Origin: Symbiodinium natans
Taxonomy: Eukaryota > Sar > Dinophyceae > Suessiales > Symbiodiniaceae
NCBI GenBank assembly: GCA_905221605.1
Contig: CAJNDS010001713.1
Location: 656,001 to 720,000 of the forward strand
DNA length: 64,000 nucleotides
Reading direction: 5' to 3'
A program made the translations under genes and the position numbers. The stretch's first letter is position 1, and the number at the start of each line of letters is the position of its first letter. A model generated the notes under the pieces. It was not told the origin of the DNA. It saw only the letters and a program-made list of their open reading frames with translations, and ran no database searches. Below are positions 1-11,944 of the stretch, in pieces.

Positions 1-75
1 TTTAGGGTTTAGGGATGGTTTAGGGTGTAGGGTTTAGGGTTTAGGGGTTTAGGGTTGAGGGTGTAGGCGTTTAAG
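1..75. repeat. Degenerate TTTAGGG repeat at the window edge
   Basis: Ten or so imperfect heptamers (TTTAGGG, TGTAGGG, TTGAGGG). They are as degenerate as the interstitial arrays elsewhere in the window, so I treat this as an internal array and not a chromosome end. Confidence 0.8.
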
Positions 76-1269
76 GTTTGGGGTACGGACACAGTCGAGC
101 CCGTTCAGGGCGACCGTAACTGGTGTTAAGTTGTTGGGCTTGTGAGTGAGCAGATGCATCCTCACCAGCGGACCCAAATTGTTAGCGGCAACTGATACCA
201 AAAAAAATGGGGTCCTGTCAGGCTGGGGGCTTGCTTCCGGCTCCTCTTGCCCTTAGCTCTGGAGCCCTCTGCGCCTCAAACGTCGACATCTACGAGTTGC
301 CAAAACCTTTGTGCAACCCCCAAGGACCTTGAAGCCCAACATGCATGGGGTTCCCTTTCTAGTAAGGCACCCTGAGAATTCATAGTAGGGACCCCTCCAA
401 AGGGACCCTAGTTTGGAGAACCGCAAAACCCTCAACAACCCTAAGCCGGAGAGTCTGGGGGGGGGGGGGGTTGGGTGTGACTGTGAAGGCCTGATTTTTC
501 TTGTAATCTTTAAAGGCACTGTCTTCAAGATGCACTAAGCCAGACATTTGCCCTGCGACCTAGCACTGGCTTTCAGTCAGCTAGGCCGGAGGCCAAAAAA
601 AAACACCCTAACCTACCAAGCCGCCTGAAGGAGACGTCATATCTTGGGATGTTCCCCCTTATACTAACAGTCCTTAATAGGGATTATGATAGGGGGCATA
701 AGGGCGAACATCCCAAAACCCAACCTACAAAGCTGCCCTATAAACCCTACACCTAGTATAGGAAACCCGCATATCCTTAGACTCGGCGCGCCTGGCAGGA
801 GGAGACCACGGCCCAAACTGGGAGCAGCATTGGCGTCCGCCTGCTTAATTTAGCTCTGCTTCATCTAGCTTTCAGGTAAAAAGGGGCTTAGGGTTTGACA
901 GGGTTTATGGGGTTTAGGGTGAGAGGTCACCCTAGGCATTTTGGCATATATATATATATATATGCTACCCCCCCCCCTAAAACCCGCGTTTTACTACTTT
1001 CCTGTATGTCACCATTACACGGACCAGATATATATATATATATATACACAAAATCCGCTTGATATGTTTACGTGTATGTGTCAAAATACAGGAGTATACA
1101 ACGGCGGTGATGCGGAGCATACAAAAAAAGTTCATGTACGCGGGGAGTGTGCGAAGCACGTAACAGAAGCCACACTCTGAAGCAGAGACTGTCGCATACA
1201 CAGCATTGCCGCCATCACTGTATTACCGCACGCCAGTCACGCTCGTATGGAGTAGTCCCGTGCATTCTT
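76..1269. other. Intergenic, low complexity
   Basis: No convincing gene. It holds a TIR element (644-716), scattered CCCTAA/TTTAGGG heptamers, a G run near 460, and two (TA)n tracts at 944-963 and 1027-1047 separated by a C run. The open frames here are short and read through simple sequence. Confidence 0.5.
644..716. mobile_element. Family C short TIR element
   Basis: The left end TTGGGATGTTCCCCCTTAT is mirrored by the right end, which reads AGGGCGAACATCCCAA. The interior has ACTAACAGTCCTTAATAGGG. A related element lies at 49731-49834, and partial ends are seen near 18722-18755 (ACTGTTAGTATACGGAGG, then AACATCCC) and 28086. No coding capacity, so non-autonomous. Confidence 0.6.
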
Positions 1270-2647
1270 CTAGTAGAATTTGCGCATGTTCTCTGCGCAA
1301 ATCTCACCGCACTTAACCCAGAGGTCACAGTTCTTGTACCAGTACTCGTACTGTGCTGCGCGCAGCTTCGCTCGCAAGAGTTTGCTACCGGCCCTGCAGT
1401 GTTGATTGATCTGTACACGATCCTTCAGGAATCGCCAGCACCTGTCTACCACCTGAGTCCCCGATTTGACTGTCAGCTTTCGCTTGGTTTTCGGGACGAC
1501 GTGCTTCACCAAGGTGACGTACTTCGGCTGTAGCCACACTAGCTTCCCATTCTTTCTCACCCGCTTCTTGCAATGGACGACACGGTCATGGATCACGCCC
1601 GGAAGGGCCAACTTGTACGACTTGGCTGAATCCGTGTGCAGCACCACCCGTCGGTTCTCCAAATGCTTTTGTCCTATGGTTTTCCACTCAACGCGCCTGA
1701 TTGCCCCCGGACCAGGAGCCTTGGAAACCGTGAGTTTGGGTGTGAGCTTGCAAAGAACCAAAGACTGAGGATGCCCTCTTTGGATGATACCGGCCCACTG
1801 CTCCCACATCGTTGTGTTGGTTTTCTTCTGGATCAAGTGCTGGAACTCAACCGTGCGTGAGATGTCTCGTTTGTCGAAGGTTGCTTCATCCTTAACATGA
1901 ATTTGGAGGTTAAAAATATGAACGACGCAAACGGAGACAATAAGGAAAACATTTTTCAACTACAAGCCCTAAACCCAAAATCATAAACCGCATATCTAAC
2001 TATGTTGTCAACCATATAGTAGACCGAGATGCAGCTTCCACGTCTTTCCAGTTACGACCGTCACCGAAAACAATCTCTTTCTCTTTCTTCTCGACAAATT
2101 CCCGTCTGAGTTCACAGAGTTTCTTCTCCATGTCCTCGATGCCTTTGTGATTGATGTCTAAGAGAACATGAATTGCTGGATGTGGGACTCGGAGGAGCTT
2201 GAGGAGAAGCATGGCACTCTGATCTTGCAAGCTTGTGGCCCCTGTGCCGCGACCATCTGTGAAAAGAGGATGCAAGTGATGCGGGCTCATCCAGACGTGG
2301 CAATTGCGAGAAGAGCAGCGATGTTTGTACTGGCCACTGGGCTTGTGAAGTTTGAGCTCTGAAAGGATGCCTGCCTTGCATCGGGGGCAGCATTTCCCTT
2401 TCCAATTAGGGAGGAGCTTGTCTTTCACCAGCATAGTGACAATGTCCTTGTTGGATGCTGTGAGCAGGTCGGTAATGGATCGCTTCCATTTGACCTGGTC
2501 TTTGCGCTGGCCTCGAGAACTAACGGTGACGTTCTCCCGGACGTACTTGGTAGCTTGCCATGCCTTGTTCTTCTTGGCTGCAGGACGTTTTTGCACCGAG
2601 CGTCTCTTTCCTTTCTTGGGAACGATAGGCTTTGTCCTTTTTCCCAT
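1270..2647 (-). CDS. IS1595/Merlin-like DDE transposase (ISXO2-type), one GC-AG intron
   Basis: Two minus-strand reading frames join in frame if 2032-1891 (142 nt) is removed as an intron starting GC and ending AG before G; the spliced product is about 411 residues. Exon 1 (2647-2033) has a Lys/Arg-rich N-terminus and a zinc ribbon (CCPRCKAG, then HRCSSRNCHVWMS), the recognition module of IS1595-type transposases. Its end, NWKDVEA, joins exon 2 at DEATFDKR, which gives the first catalytic Asp. The second is in LHTDSAKSY. The third acidic position may be the Asp of VVDRCWRFLK. The frame is open throughout. The ATG start at 2647 follows no obvious better start. No terminal inverted repeats for an autonomous element could be fixed. 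Family assignment rests on motif recognition; full activity is unproven. Confidence 0.72.
1891..2032 (-). other. Predicted GC-AG intron in the transposase gene
   Basis: The exon ends GTGGAAGCT and the intron begins GCATCTCGG. It ends CATGTTAAG before GATGAAGC. Both junctions fall between whole codons, and splicing rebuilds the DEATFDK motif directly after NWKDVEA. It contains a single TTTAGGG heptamer. Confidence 0.65.
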
Positions 2648-2831
2648 GACTCAGCACAACTATACAGCTACCAGATGCGTGCTTGAGGACCCTGTTGCAA
2701 CAAAACATGGCAGAAGCGATGGATGGAAGTGTTGCATGCCTGGCTGCAAAATCAGATCGCTATGAGGTGGTGTTTTGTCAAGCGAAGCTCGTTGTGGTCT
2801 ATTCTTCCGGCGTCTGATGTCAGAGCAATGA

Positions 2832-3250
2832 TGAGTCCATGACCTGCCTGCTTACTGGTGGAGAAATCACCGAGTGCCATGTACTTGGTAAACCATTGAA
2901 AACAAAAGAGTGAATGTAAAATCGTATCAGTTACAATCCTAACTCCTAAAGTTCCAGGCAGGTCTCAGAATTGAACTCATATACTGACTGGACACTGTTA
3001 GGAAGACGAAGCCAAGAGCGGGCCATCCGTGAGAACTGCGCAGTTGTGAGTCCCTGACCTGTCTACTTAATAGGAGTGAAATCGTACAGTGCTATGTATT
3101 TCTGTACCATTTTGTAAAATGTTGGAAAGTAAACCCATATATTATTTCCTACTTCAAAACCGTAAACCCATGGGCAGGTCTCAAAATTGAACTCAAGTAC
3201 TGTGGGATGGACACGAAGCCAAGAGCAGGCTGCCCACTAGAACTGCTGCC
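2832..3250. repeat. Diverged tandem duplication, about 210 bp unit
   Basis: Unit 1 (about 2832-3046) and unit 2 (about 3047-3250) share landmarks in the same order: TGAGTCC-TGACCTG, then GGCAGGTCTCA-AATTGAACTCA, then ACGAAGCCAAGAGC, then AGAACTG. Identity is patchy with small indels. It fills the gap between the transposase start and the end of the P-loop gene and has no open frame of note. Confidence 0.7.
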
Positions 3251-3252
3251 TC

Positions 3253-5345
3253 TCACTCCTCCTGAAACAAAGAGCCGCCAAGATTGAGATGATCTTCTTC
3301 GGAATCGTCATCAGCGACATCCATCTCGTCTCCGGGCAGATCTAAGTCAGGATTGGGAATGACAAAGGCTGGAGCAGATCCAGGGGGTAGATCGCGGGAC
3401 GATGCTGCAGGGGGGGCCAAATGAGAGGAAGCTCTAGGTGGCGTTGCTGAAGGTGTCGCCGACGATGGGGAAAGCTCCAAGACGGTGTTGGGGCCCAGTG
3501 ACTTGCTGAATGCATGGCTTCGCAGAAGAAATCCGGCATAGTCCTGCTCAAACTTCTCCTGTTTCACTTTGGTTTTGGGCGTCATTGGTGCTTCGGGCAG
3601 AGGTGCGTCAGGGCTGTCCGCCTCCAAGACTTCTCCCCCACAGATAGCTGCCAAACCCTCGTGAGCCTCATGAAACTCTACGGACTCCATCTTGACAATG
3701 GGGACCGGCAAGTCATTGGTGTAGTGTTCTCTGATGTCAAATTTAGCCTCATGAGCCCGTAAGGTTTCCGTCAACCACTCCTCTTCATGTGCGATGAGAT
3801 CGCCCATGCATTGCGGGGGGTCGCCGCCCTTGCGATAGTTGCTGAATCGAGTCTTGCACTCGTCCAGTAAAATGTCACGCAGGGCCCAACGATGGCGATT
3901 CACGGGAACCACATGTTGCGACGGGGGACGACAGTAGATGCTATCCTTTGTGAAAACGATGAAAACACCACGCTTGAGCATGGCCCGGGTGTCAGTGTCG
4001 GAACTGTAGCCAAGACTAGGACGGACCATTTTGACGAAGTCTTCGTGGGAGATGGAAGTAACATCGGGCGCAAAAGGCTCGGTCGCATTGTAGTCATTGT
4101 CGACCACGATTCGGAGCTGATGCTTGATGAACTTCGCTGCGTTCCAGCGTTCTTTGGTCATAGTCTCATTGTCTCCGACGTCAGCATAAGCCTTTTTCTT
4201 TTTGACCGACTCACCAGAGATGTCACCGTCATCGTAGATTGCCGGTGTCTTCGTGTCGAAGAAGACACCCCGGAAGAAGTCTAAGTCAGACGCTGACCGA
4301 TACTGACCTGGGCCTCCCCAGTAACGGCTAAACATCATGGCAGTGGTTCGTGCGAGCGGGGTCTTGCCAACGCCTGGCTCACCGATCAGCCACAGACTGT
4401 GGTCAAGGAGATGGGGCACTACATCCTTGAAAATCGTGTCCAAGAAGAGCGGATGAAAATCCGTGAGAACCAGATCGTATCTGGTGGTGAGTTTCGCAAG
4501 GAAGCCGTCGTTTGCTAACGAGTCAAGTGCCTTCTGCACAAGCTTTTCGGGCCAGCCTCTGATGGGACTGCCGTCCTTGCTGATGTTCTTGTGGATCCAC
4601 CTCAACTGTTTCAGTTGACCCCTGTCACGCTCCCCGTGTTGAATGATGAAATCCCACCCTGCGTCCTGGTCTTCTTCGGTAAGGCCACCGCCTAGCGCGG
4701 ATGAGGAGGCTGATCGCTTCTTATCAGCTGCACTGCTCAGGGTATAGTGCCTGAACTGTAGGCCTCCCATCTGCTCAAGCATCCACTGGAGTGCCTTGCG
4801 CTCCACAACTTTGTTACCGTTACCCCACACAATCTCGTGTGGCTTGCCAACCATGTGTCGGCGGAGCTTTTGCTGTGTGAGCTTGCCCTTGGTGAGAAAG
4901 AAGTGTTTTATCAACGTGTAGTTGCCGTTCCCTTGAGGCACGATGATGTACTGCGACTTGTACTCGAACGTTGGATGGTTTGCCAAGTTGCATGCAGGCT
5001 GGCAGCTCGCTCCAAGCTTTGTCTTTGAAGATGCCCTTGAGTGTGTCTACATTGAGCTCGACCGGGGGGAGGTCGTGGATGATATCAAGGAAGTGTCGCA
5101 GAGCTTGATTTGGATTCGAAAACCTTAGGCTTACTGTAACTGAGACACCACTATGAGCTACATTATATTCGAAAATGTATTGATATACAAATTTTCCAGG
5201 TGAGGCACTCGCGAATCGGAAGATTCAGGATGTTGATGGCCCCTTCTGGGCCAGGCCCCACGGCGACATGCTCCGTAAGTTCCTTTAAAATCATTTGCTC
5301 TGTGGCCTCGGTAGCCTGAGCGAAACAAATGTTATCAGCATCCAT
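3253..5345 (-). CDS. P-loop NTPase (AAA+/SF3-helicase-like) with a frame break
   Basis: The main frame (4986-3253, 577 codons with no ATG start) carries a Walker A motif, GEPGVGKT, near residue 203, a Walker-B-like IYDDGDI near 250, and VVDNDYN near 295 that could act as sensor 1. The C-terminal third is Pro/Ser-rich and ends acidic. Upstream, an ATG at 5345 opens a frame running to CLTW (5197). A 73-nt GA-AG intron (5196-5124) then joins it to FSNPNQALRHFLDI, which stays open to MQLGKPS near 4980. There the frame must shift by one base to enter the main frame; one extra A in the CCATCCAACG stretch would explain it. So the gene is either slightly decayed or the sequence has an error. Function is unknown. 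The P-loop layout recalls AAA+ or SF3 helicase proteins. It lies just upstream of the transposase on the same strand. Confidence 0.6.
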
Positions 5346-5454
5346 TGGCTGAAAGAGCTAGGGTACCGCGAGCTACGACAGTTCGAAACTGATGATGGCT
5401 ACCAAAAAGAGTATATGCTCAGCTGTGAAATAGTATGATTCCGGAAGTCCGGAC

Positions 5455-5780
5455 TTGTGTGAGGTCCCCTTCCAGAATTCAAGAAGTCCAGAACTCCAGT
5501 TTTTTTTTTAGACCCCCAGTTCCAGAATTCCAGAATTCCAGATTTTTTGGGGGACCCCAGTTCCAGAATTCCAGAATTCCAGAATTCCAGAATTCCAGAT
5601 TTTTCGAGACCCCCAGTTCCAGAATTCCAGAATTCCAGAATCTGGAATTCTGGAACTAGGTGTCTGAAAAAAATCTGGAATTCTGGAATTCTGGAATTCT
5701 GGAATTCTGGAACTGGGGGCCCCCAGAAAATCTGGAATTCTGGAATTCTGGGATTTTAGAAGTATGCCAGTTCCAAGATA
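5455..5780. repeat. GAATTCCA minisatellite arranged as a long inverted repeat
   Basis: The left half (about 5460-5640) is built from CCAGAATTCCAG units with T-rich and ACCCCCAG spacers. The right half (about 5640-5760) is built from the complement, CTGGAATTCTGG. The two halves could fold into a hairpin of about 300 nt. Open frames rich in IPEFQNSR and its complement are translations of this repeat, not genes. Confidence 0.85.
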
Positions 5781-7445
5781 TAGAGACAAAAAGAAAAACA
5801 CAAATATAAGCAACGGAGACACTATATACGCACGCAAGTCAAGTGTTTCGTATTCGGTTGGAGGCGTTCGTGAGTGATGGGACCGCAGCATCATGAGCAT
5901 TTTAGCATCTTAGAGCCCCATGCTCTGCAAATCGACATGTCAGCTCCAAACCGTAAACCGTAAACCCTAAACCCAGTGCCCCTCGAAGATGCTCACGATG
6001 AGGACCGTACCTCCAGGAGATGAAGCGTGGGTTTTGGGGGGGGGGGGTACCATATATATATATATATATATATAATATCTCTTTTTGTTGGGTTCAGTGA
6101 AGTAGTTAGTAACTCAGAGTTGGGATGCTGCTGTAGTTTGGGGCCTCCAGCGCTTTGGAGACTGGGCGGTTGCCACAGTCGACCCTCCCCCCCCCCCCCC
6201 CCCCCCCGCCCGCCGAGCGCTGCTGCGTGCCAGGGTGACCAGGGTCATCTGCACCATACGAGGGTTTATAGGGTTCATACATATAGGGTTTCGGGTTTAG
6301 GGGTCTTATGGGGATAAGCCCTAAACCCTAAGCCTAAACCCACGTTGGCACCTTACAGCATGCCTGGGCCGCAGCTGGCATCTTGTGTCCAGCCTTCCCA
6401 ACTCGAGGCTTGTTCCTCTCCCGCCTGTCCCAACAAACAGAAGCACCCCCCTTGGTTCCGAGGCCATTCCTTAAGAATCCTCTAAGGGGTTTGATAAGAG
6501 GAACCTACACGAAAGTAGGTTTTGGGTTCTTAAGGCTACCTATGGGAAAGCCCTGAAGTTGTTCCTCCAACATTGGGCCTCCTGAGCAGATTTTGGGGTG
6601 AGATCTCGCAGGCTCGCTGAAAGCACCACCAAGCGCCACCACCGTCTTCGGACATAATCTGGGTCCTTGTCAGGGAATTCAATATGAGGCTTCCCATAGG
6701 GACAGATAGCAGATGATGCCTAAACCCTAAACCCTAAACCCTAAACCCTAATTAAACCCTAAACCCTAAACCCTCTGTGTCGGGGGGCAAGGCTGACGAC
6801 TCCGGTGCCAGCATCACTACGCCTTTGCCGCAGAAGGTGGCAGCATTTCTTGGCCGGGCTGTGACTTTGACAAAGCCACTCTGGGTGCAGGGCAGGGTTT
6901 CAGAAAGTTAGGGTTTAGGGTTTATTTCTGGTTGGTGGAGTTGGAGGGCTTCTGCGACTGCATTGTGCGGACCAATGACCAATATTCAGATCCGCCTGCT
7001 CAACTTCGTAAGCAGTCGGCACCCAAAGAGCCTTGCGCAATCAGCGATCCACCTTCCCCTACCACTTCACAAGATAAGCACGCCCTCAGAGATGTAGGTT
7101 TCCCAGTGGACCAAAACTCAAAGGAGAGCACATCACTGGGTGTGTATATATATATATGTGGAAATTAGCCCCCCCCTGCATATATTCGGATTCGTTGGCA
7201 ACCTACATGCACAAACTAGCTTTTGACGTCTCTGAAGGGGGGGGGGGGGGGGGTTGTGGGGTTCACGCGAAACAATAAAGGTTGAGTTGTTGAGCAACAA
7301 GGTGTTGGGATGGGATGGCGGGAATGGGGTAGGGATGCATCGTCTTTGACTTGTGTAAACCCCTTGAAGCCCAAAGCCCCACAAAATCCCCTGTCTAAAG
7401 CCCCACCTTCCTGAACCCCTCAGAATACTCCCCAAAGAAACCCTA
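5781..7445. other. Gene-poor, simple-sequence region
   Basis: Contains a G run and (TA)n tract (6038-6075), a C run (6185-6207), degenerate TTTAGGG (6255-6345), a CCCTAAA array (6719-6777), a second TTTAGGG patch (6900-6925), a short (TA)n at 7145-7158 and a G run at 7239-7252. A possible TIR element with CTTAAGAATCC-type ends lies near 6472-6530. A stretch at 6930-7130 is open on the plus strand but not convincing. Confidence 0.5.
6719..6777. repeat. CCCTAAA array with a TAATT variant
   Basis: About eight heptamers interrupted once by CCCTAATTAAACCC. The same interruption occurs in the much longer array at 51079-51237, which suggests common descent of the two arrays. Confidence 0.85.
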
Positions 7446-8123
7446 CGTGCAAAGCTCTGCAGGAGGCGACCACACCCACAACGAGCGGAACTCCCGTCCG
7501 CTGCTTACAACTGATTTTCAGCGTTCACCTCAAGAACCCAAACTTACTTCCATGCAGGCGGGTATCTTTTTAACCCTTGTAGGATTATTATAGGCAACCT
7601 ACAAAGTAGCTCTTGACGTTTCTGGTGGGAGGGTGGTGGGGTTCACGCAAAACAAGGGAACCTGAACTGACGGCCCTAAGCAACGCCAAAACTGGCTCCG
7701 GAGCCAGGAGGCAAGCGGGGTTTAGTTTCCTCAGATTCCTCAGTCCTGAAAACCTCACCCCAAGCTACCTCTCTTAAGCCAAGACCCTAGCGGCTCTAGC
7801 GCAACTCTAGCGTGGTGCAGATTCGGGTTGGTTGCGTGTTTCACTGATTCACAACCTGCTGTTACCAAGACCAAGCTTGTTGAGGTTTTCCGTGGGTTGT
7901 TGAAATCAAGCGTTCCGGGCGTACCGTCTTGGTGGCCAAGGCTCGGCCACGGCGTAGATGTTTGGTGCGGTCTTCGGTAAGCTCACAAGCCCCCCAGAAA
8001 AAAACGGCTTCATCTCTAAGGCACACGACTCCGACGACAGCACTGCGGATCTTTAGCCGCAGAAGCAAAACATTTTCCCCGCTACCCGATAGTTAGACGC
8101 TGACAAGTTCTTGCTCTGTGGAC

Positions 8124-8584
8124 ATGCAACCTTGAAAGGAAACGGGTGAAACGTATGTGGTGGAATATGAGAAGCACCCCGAGCTGAATGGCGAGTACGT
8201 CGAAGATGGCACCATGGAAGGCAAGCCCAAGTTCAAGCAACGAGGCGGCCGCGGCGTCATCTTCTACTCAGGCGGGCGACAGTGCACGCTCTCTGCTGGG
8301 GATGGTTCGCTTCCGCTTCGGATGCTTTTACTGTGAGTCCGTTTCCGTTTTGTCTGTCGCTTGCGAAAAGCATGTGCTCAAGTGGCGTTGGCGAATTGGA
8401 GCCTTCAAGAATTGTTGGTGGGTAGCTGCCTCGAAGTTCGACTGAGTATCCAATAGCTCAGAACCGCGGCTGCCACGCAGGTAAGTGGGGCTGGGGGCAC
8501 AGATGGTTCATCACCGATAAGGTGGGCCCGATCACGGTTGGGGTGAGTGTGTGCAAAGTGTGTTGTCAAGCGCCTTTGGTGTAG
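8124..8584 (+). pseudogene. Array copy 1 of the small NG-Y domain gene, nonsense codon near the start
   Basis: The layout matches the intact copies: exon 1 to 8271, GC-AG intron 8272-8480, exon 2 from 8481 to TAG at 8584. However, the fourth codon is TGA where the other copies have TCC, and the next residues also differ. The conserved motifs EYEKHPELNGEYVEDG, KPKFKQRGG and WGWGHRWFITD remain readable. It could still be expressed if translation began at an internal start such as ATG 8211, but that would lose most of the domain. Confidence 0.7.
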
Positions 8585-9918
8585 AATCCTTGGATGTTCT
8601 CGGCATAACCTCGTTGGCATCAACAGGGCCCCTCCATCCACGATCAGTCACAATGCCTTGCGTAGTCTTGTGCAGCTGCCTAGCTCGATCAAGTGACCCC
8701 TGCCAAGGCGAAATCCTAAGGCGCTGGAGAGCTTGTTTTCGGGAAGGGGCTCCCAGCGAAACGTGCGGGGAGCGGCAGGGCCGAAAGATGCCGAACGCCC
8801 CACAAATACCTGGAGACGGGAGTTTCTTTGTCATGGCAGCCATGTATAACGGAGGTGTTACAGTGTTTCTGTGAGGAACACAAGACTCGACAGGAGGAGT
8901 CGCGAGCAAGAAACTCCTTCTCACAAAACCCCCATCACTGCCCCCAAAGCATGGTGGCGCTTTTCGCGTTAGTTTTGGGGGCATTCGGGGCCTGGTTTGC
9001 AAGCTGCACGGATTGCGCGCGTGCCAGGACCCACCCAGCGGCTGGTTGTCTCGGCACCCGAAGTCGGAAAACGCTCCTTTGCCTCCTGAAGAGCTGTGGA
9101 GGGACGCAGTGGGAAGTCTGCAGCCGCTCATCCGCCGCAAGGATGTGGGGTGGTTGGCATGGCGGTCGCCAAATTGGGGCCTGTGAAAGGGTTGCTTGGC
9201 CTTTCCCCTTCGTGCAAAGCTCCGCAGGAGGCGACCACGCCCACCACGAGCAGCACTCCCGTCCGCTGCTTACAACTGCTTTTCAGTGTTCGCCTCAAGA
9301 ACCCAAACTTACTTTAATGCAGGCGCGTGTTCTTTTAACCCTTGTAGGATTCTTGTTGTGGGGTTCCGCAGAACAAGGGGAAGGTCAGGGTTTCGACTTT
9401 CGACCGACCTGCTTCGTGGAAAGGCACTCGCCGAGAGCTCCAGCACCACAGCGCCTTAGCCGCAGCTGCGGGGAAGAACTGGTTCCGGACGTCTCTTCGG
9501 GCTTGAGCTTCCTCAGTCCTAGAAACCTTCACCTCAAGCCACCTCTCTTAAGCCAAGACCCTAGCGGCTCGAGCGTGGTGCAGCACTCGCTTCTGCGGGG
9601 CGGGTGCTCGATTTGGGTTGGGTTGCGTGTTTCACTGATTCGCAAACTGCCGTTTCCAAGACCAAGCTTGTCGAGGTTTTCTGCGGGTTGTTGAAGTCAA
9701 GCGCTCAGGGTCAGGGCGCACAATCTTGGTGGCCAAGGCTTGGCCACGGCGTAGATGTTTGGTGCAGTCTTCGGCAAGCCCACAAGCCCCCCCAGAAAAA
9801 CGGCTTCGTCTCTATGGCACGCGACTCCGACGACAGCGCTGCGGATCTTTAGCCACAGAAGCAAAAAAAGTCCCAGCTACCCGATAGTTAGACGCTGAAA
9901 CGTGCTTGCTCTCTGGAC

Positions 9919-10369
9919 ATGGCACCTTCCAAGGAACCGGGTGCCACGTATCTGGTGGAATATGAGAGGCACCCCGAGCTGAATGGCGAGTACGTCGAAG
10001 ATGGCACCATGAATGAGGGAAAGCCCAAGTTCAAGCAACGAGGCGGCCGCGGCATCATCTTCTACTCAGGCGGGCGACAGTGCACGCTCCCTGCTGGGGA
10101 TGGTTTCGCTTCTGTTTCGGATGCTTTTACTGTGAGTCCGTTTCCGTTTTGTCTCGCGTCGCTTGCGAGAAGCGTGTGCTCAAGCAGTGACGTTGGCGGA
10201 TTGGAGCCTTCAAGGGGTGTTGGTGGGTAGCTGCCTATCCAAAAGCTCAGAACCGCCGCTGCCAGGTATGTGGGGCTGGGGGCACAGATGGTTCATCACC
10301 GATAAGGTGGGCACGATCACGGTTGGGGTGAGCGTGTGCAAAGTGTGTTGTCAAACGCCTTTGGTGTAG
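9919..10369 (+). CDS. Array copy 2: small single-domain protein, two exons
   Basis: Exon 1 9919-10069 (ATG start), GC-AG intron 10070-10265, exon 2 10266-10369; 84 residues. The product has the pattern NGEYVEDG, then GKPKFKQRGG, then IIFYSG joined by splicing to MWGWGHRWFITD. This Asn-Gly-x-Tyr ... Gly-x-Pro-x-Phe ... I-x-Tyr ... Trp-x-Ile pattern is a small beta-rich module that I recall as widespread in dinoflagellate proteins, of unknown function. No signal peptide or membrane segment. Exons differ between copies mostly by conservative codon changes, which supports coding; the intron and flanks differ more. Exon 2 might continue by splicing at a GTGAGC donor near 10328. Confidence 0.65.
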
Positions 10370-11944
10370 AATGCTTGGATGTTCTCGGCAAAACCTCGTT
10401 GGCATCAACAGGGCCCCTCCATCCACGATCAGTCACACTGCCTTGTGTGATCTTGTGCAGCTGCCTAGCTCCATCAAGTGACCTCTGCCAAGGCGAAATA
10501 AATCCTAAGGCGCTGGAGAGCTTGTTTTCGGGAAGGGGCTCCCAGCGAAACGTGCGGGGAGCGGCAGGGCCGAAAGATGCCGAACGCCCCACAAATACCT
10601 GGAGACGGGAGTTTCTTTGTCATAGCAGCCATGTATAACAGAGGTGTTGCTGTGAGGAACACGAAACTACAGTCGCTAAACTAAACAAAGTCACAGGAGT
10701 CGCGAGCAAGAAACTCCTTCTCACAAAACCCATCACCCTGCACCCTAACCGTTAGCCCCCAAAGCATGGTGGCGCTTTTAGGGTTAGTTTTGGGGGCATT
10801 CGGGGCCTGGTTTGCAAGCTGCACGGATTGCGCGCGTGCCAGGACCCACCCAGCAGCTGGTTGTCTCGGCAACCGAAGTCGGAAAACGCTCCTTTGCCTC
10901 CTGAAGGGCTGTGGAGGGACGCAATTGGAGGTCGACAGCCGCTCATCCGCCGCAAGGATGTGGGGTGGTTGGCATGGCGGTCGCCAAATTGGGCCCTGTG
11001 AAAGGGTTGCTTGGCCCTTCCCCTTCGTGCAAAGCTCCGCAGGAGGCGACCACGCCCACCACGAGCAGCACTCCCGTCCGCTGCTTACAACTGCTTTTCA
11101 GTGTTCGCCTCAAGAACCCAAACTTACTTTAATGCAGGCGCGTATTCTCTTTAACCCTTGTAGAATTCTTGTTGTGGGGTTCACGCAAAACAAGGGGGAA
11201 GTTAAGGGTTTAGACTTTAGACCAAACCGCTTCGTGGAAAGGCACTCGCCGAGAGCTCCAGCACCACAGCGCCTCAGCCGGAGCTGCGGGGAAGAACTGG
11301 TTCTGGACGGAGGTGGCAAGGTTGTCTCTTCGGGCTTGAGCTTCCTCAGTCCTAGAAACCTCACCTCAAGCCACCTCTCTTAAGCCAAGACCCTAGCGGC
11401 TCGAGCGTGGTGCAGCACTCGCTTCTGCGGGGCGGGTGCTCGATTTGGGTTGGGTTGCGTGTTTCACTGATTCACAAACTGCCGTTTCCAAGACCAAGCT
11501 TGTCGAGGTTTTCTGCGGGTTGTTGAAGTCTAGCGCCCAGGGTCAGGGCGCACAATCTTGAAGGCCACGGCGTAGATGTTTGGTGCGGTCTTCGGTAAGC
11601 GCTGGGTACCTCCCCCCCCCCCCCGCCGGAGAAGCGGCTTCGTCGCTAAGGCACACGACTCCGACGACAGCACCACGGAGCTTTCGCCATAGAAGCAAAG
11701 CATTTTCCCACCTAAAGGATGGTTGGATGCTCAAAAGTTCTGGCGCCCTAAAACACCTGGATTCTCCAAAGGATACCTCATGGTACCTCCCTGATAGCTT
11801 CACTCTCTGTTTCGTTTTGGTCCACCTTTGGAACCCTGGGCTTCTGCCCGCCATGCTGCCTGACGAGTGTGTGAGAGCCGTTTTCTTCCTTTTTGGTGCC
11901 CCTGGTGAGGGCACGTCTCTTCAAGAATAGAGGGGCCTGTTTCT

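Noticed and set aside
1-75. A chromosome end
   Set aside because: The heptamers are degenerate, short and in the same style as dozens of interior arrays; nothing marks this as a terminus.
5435-5900. Proteins rich in IPEFQNSR
   Set aside because: They are translations of the GAATTCCA minisatellite.
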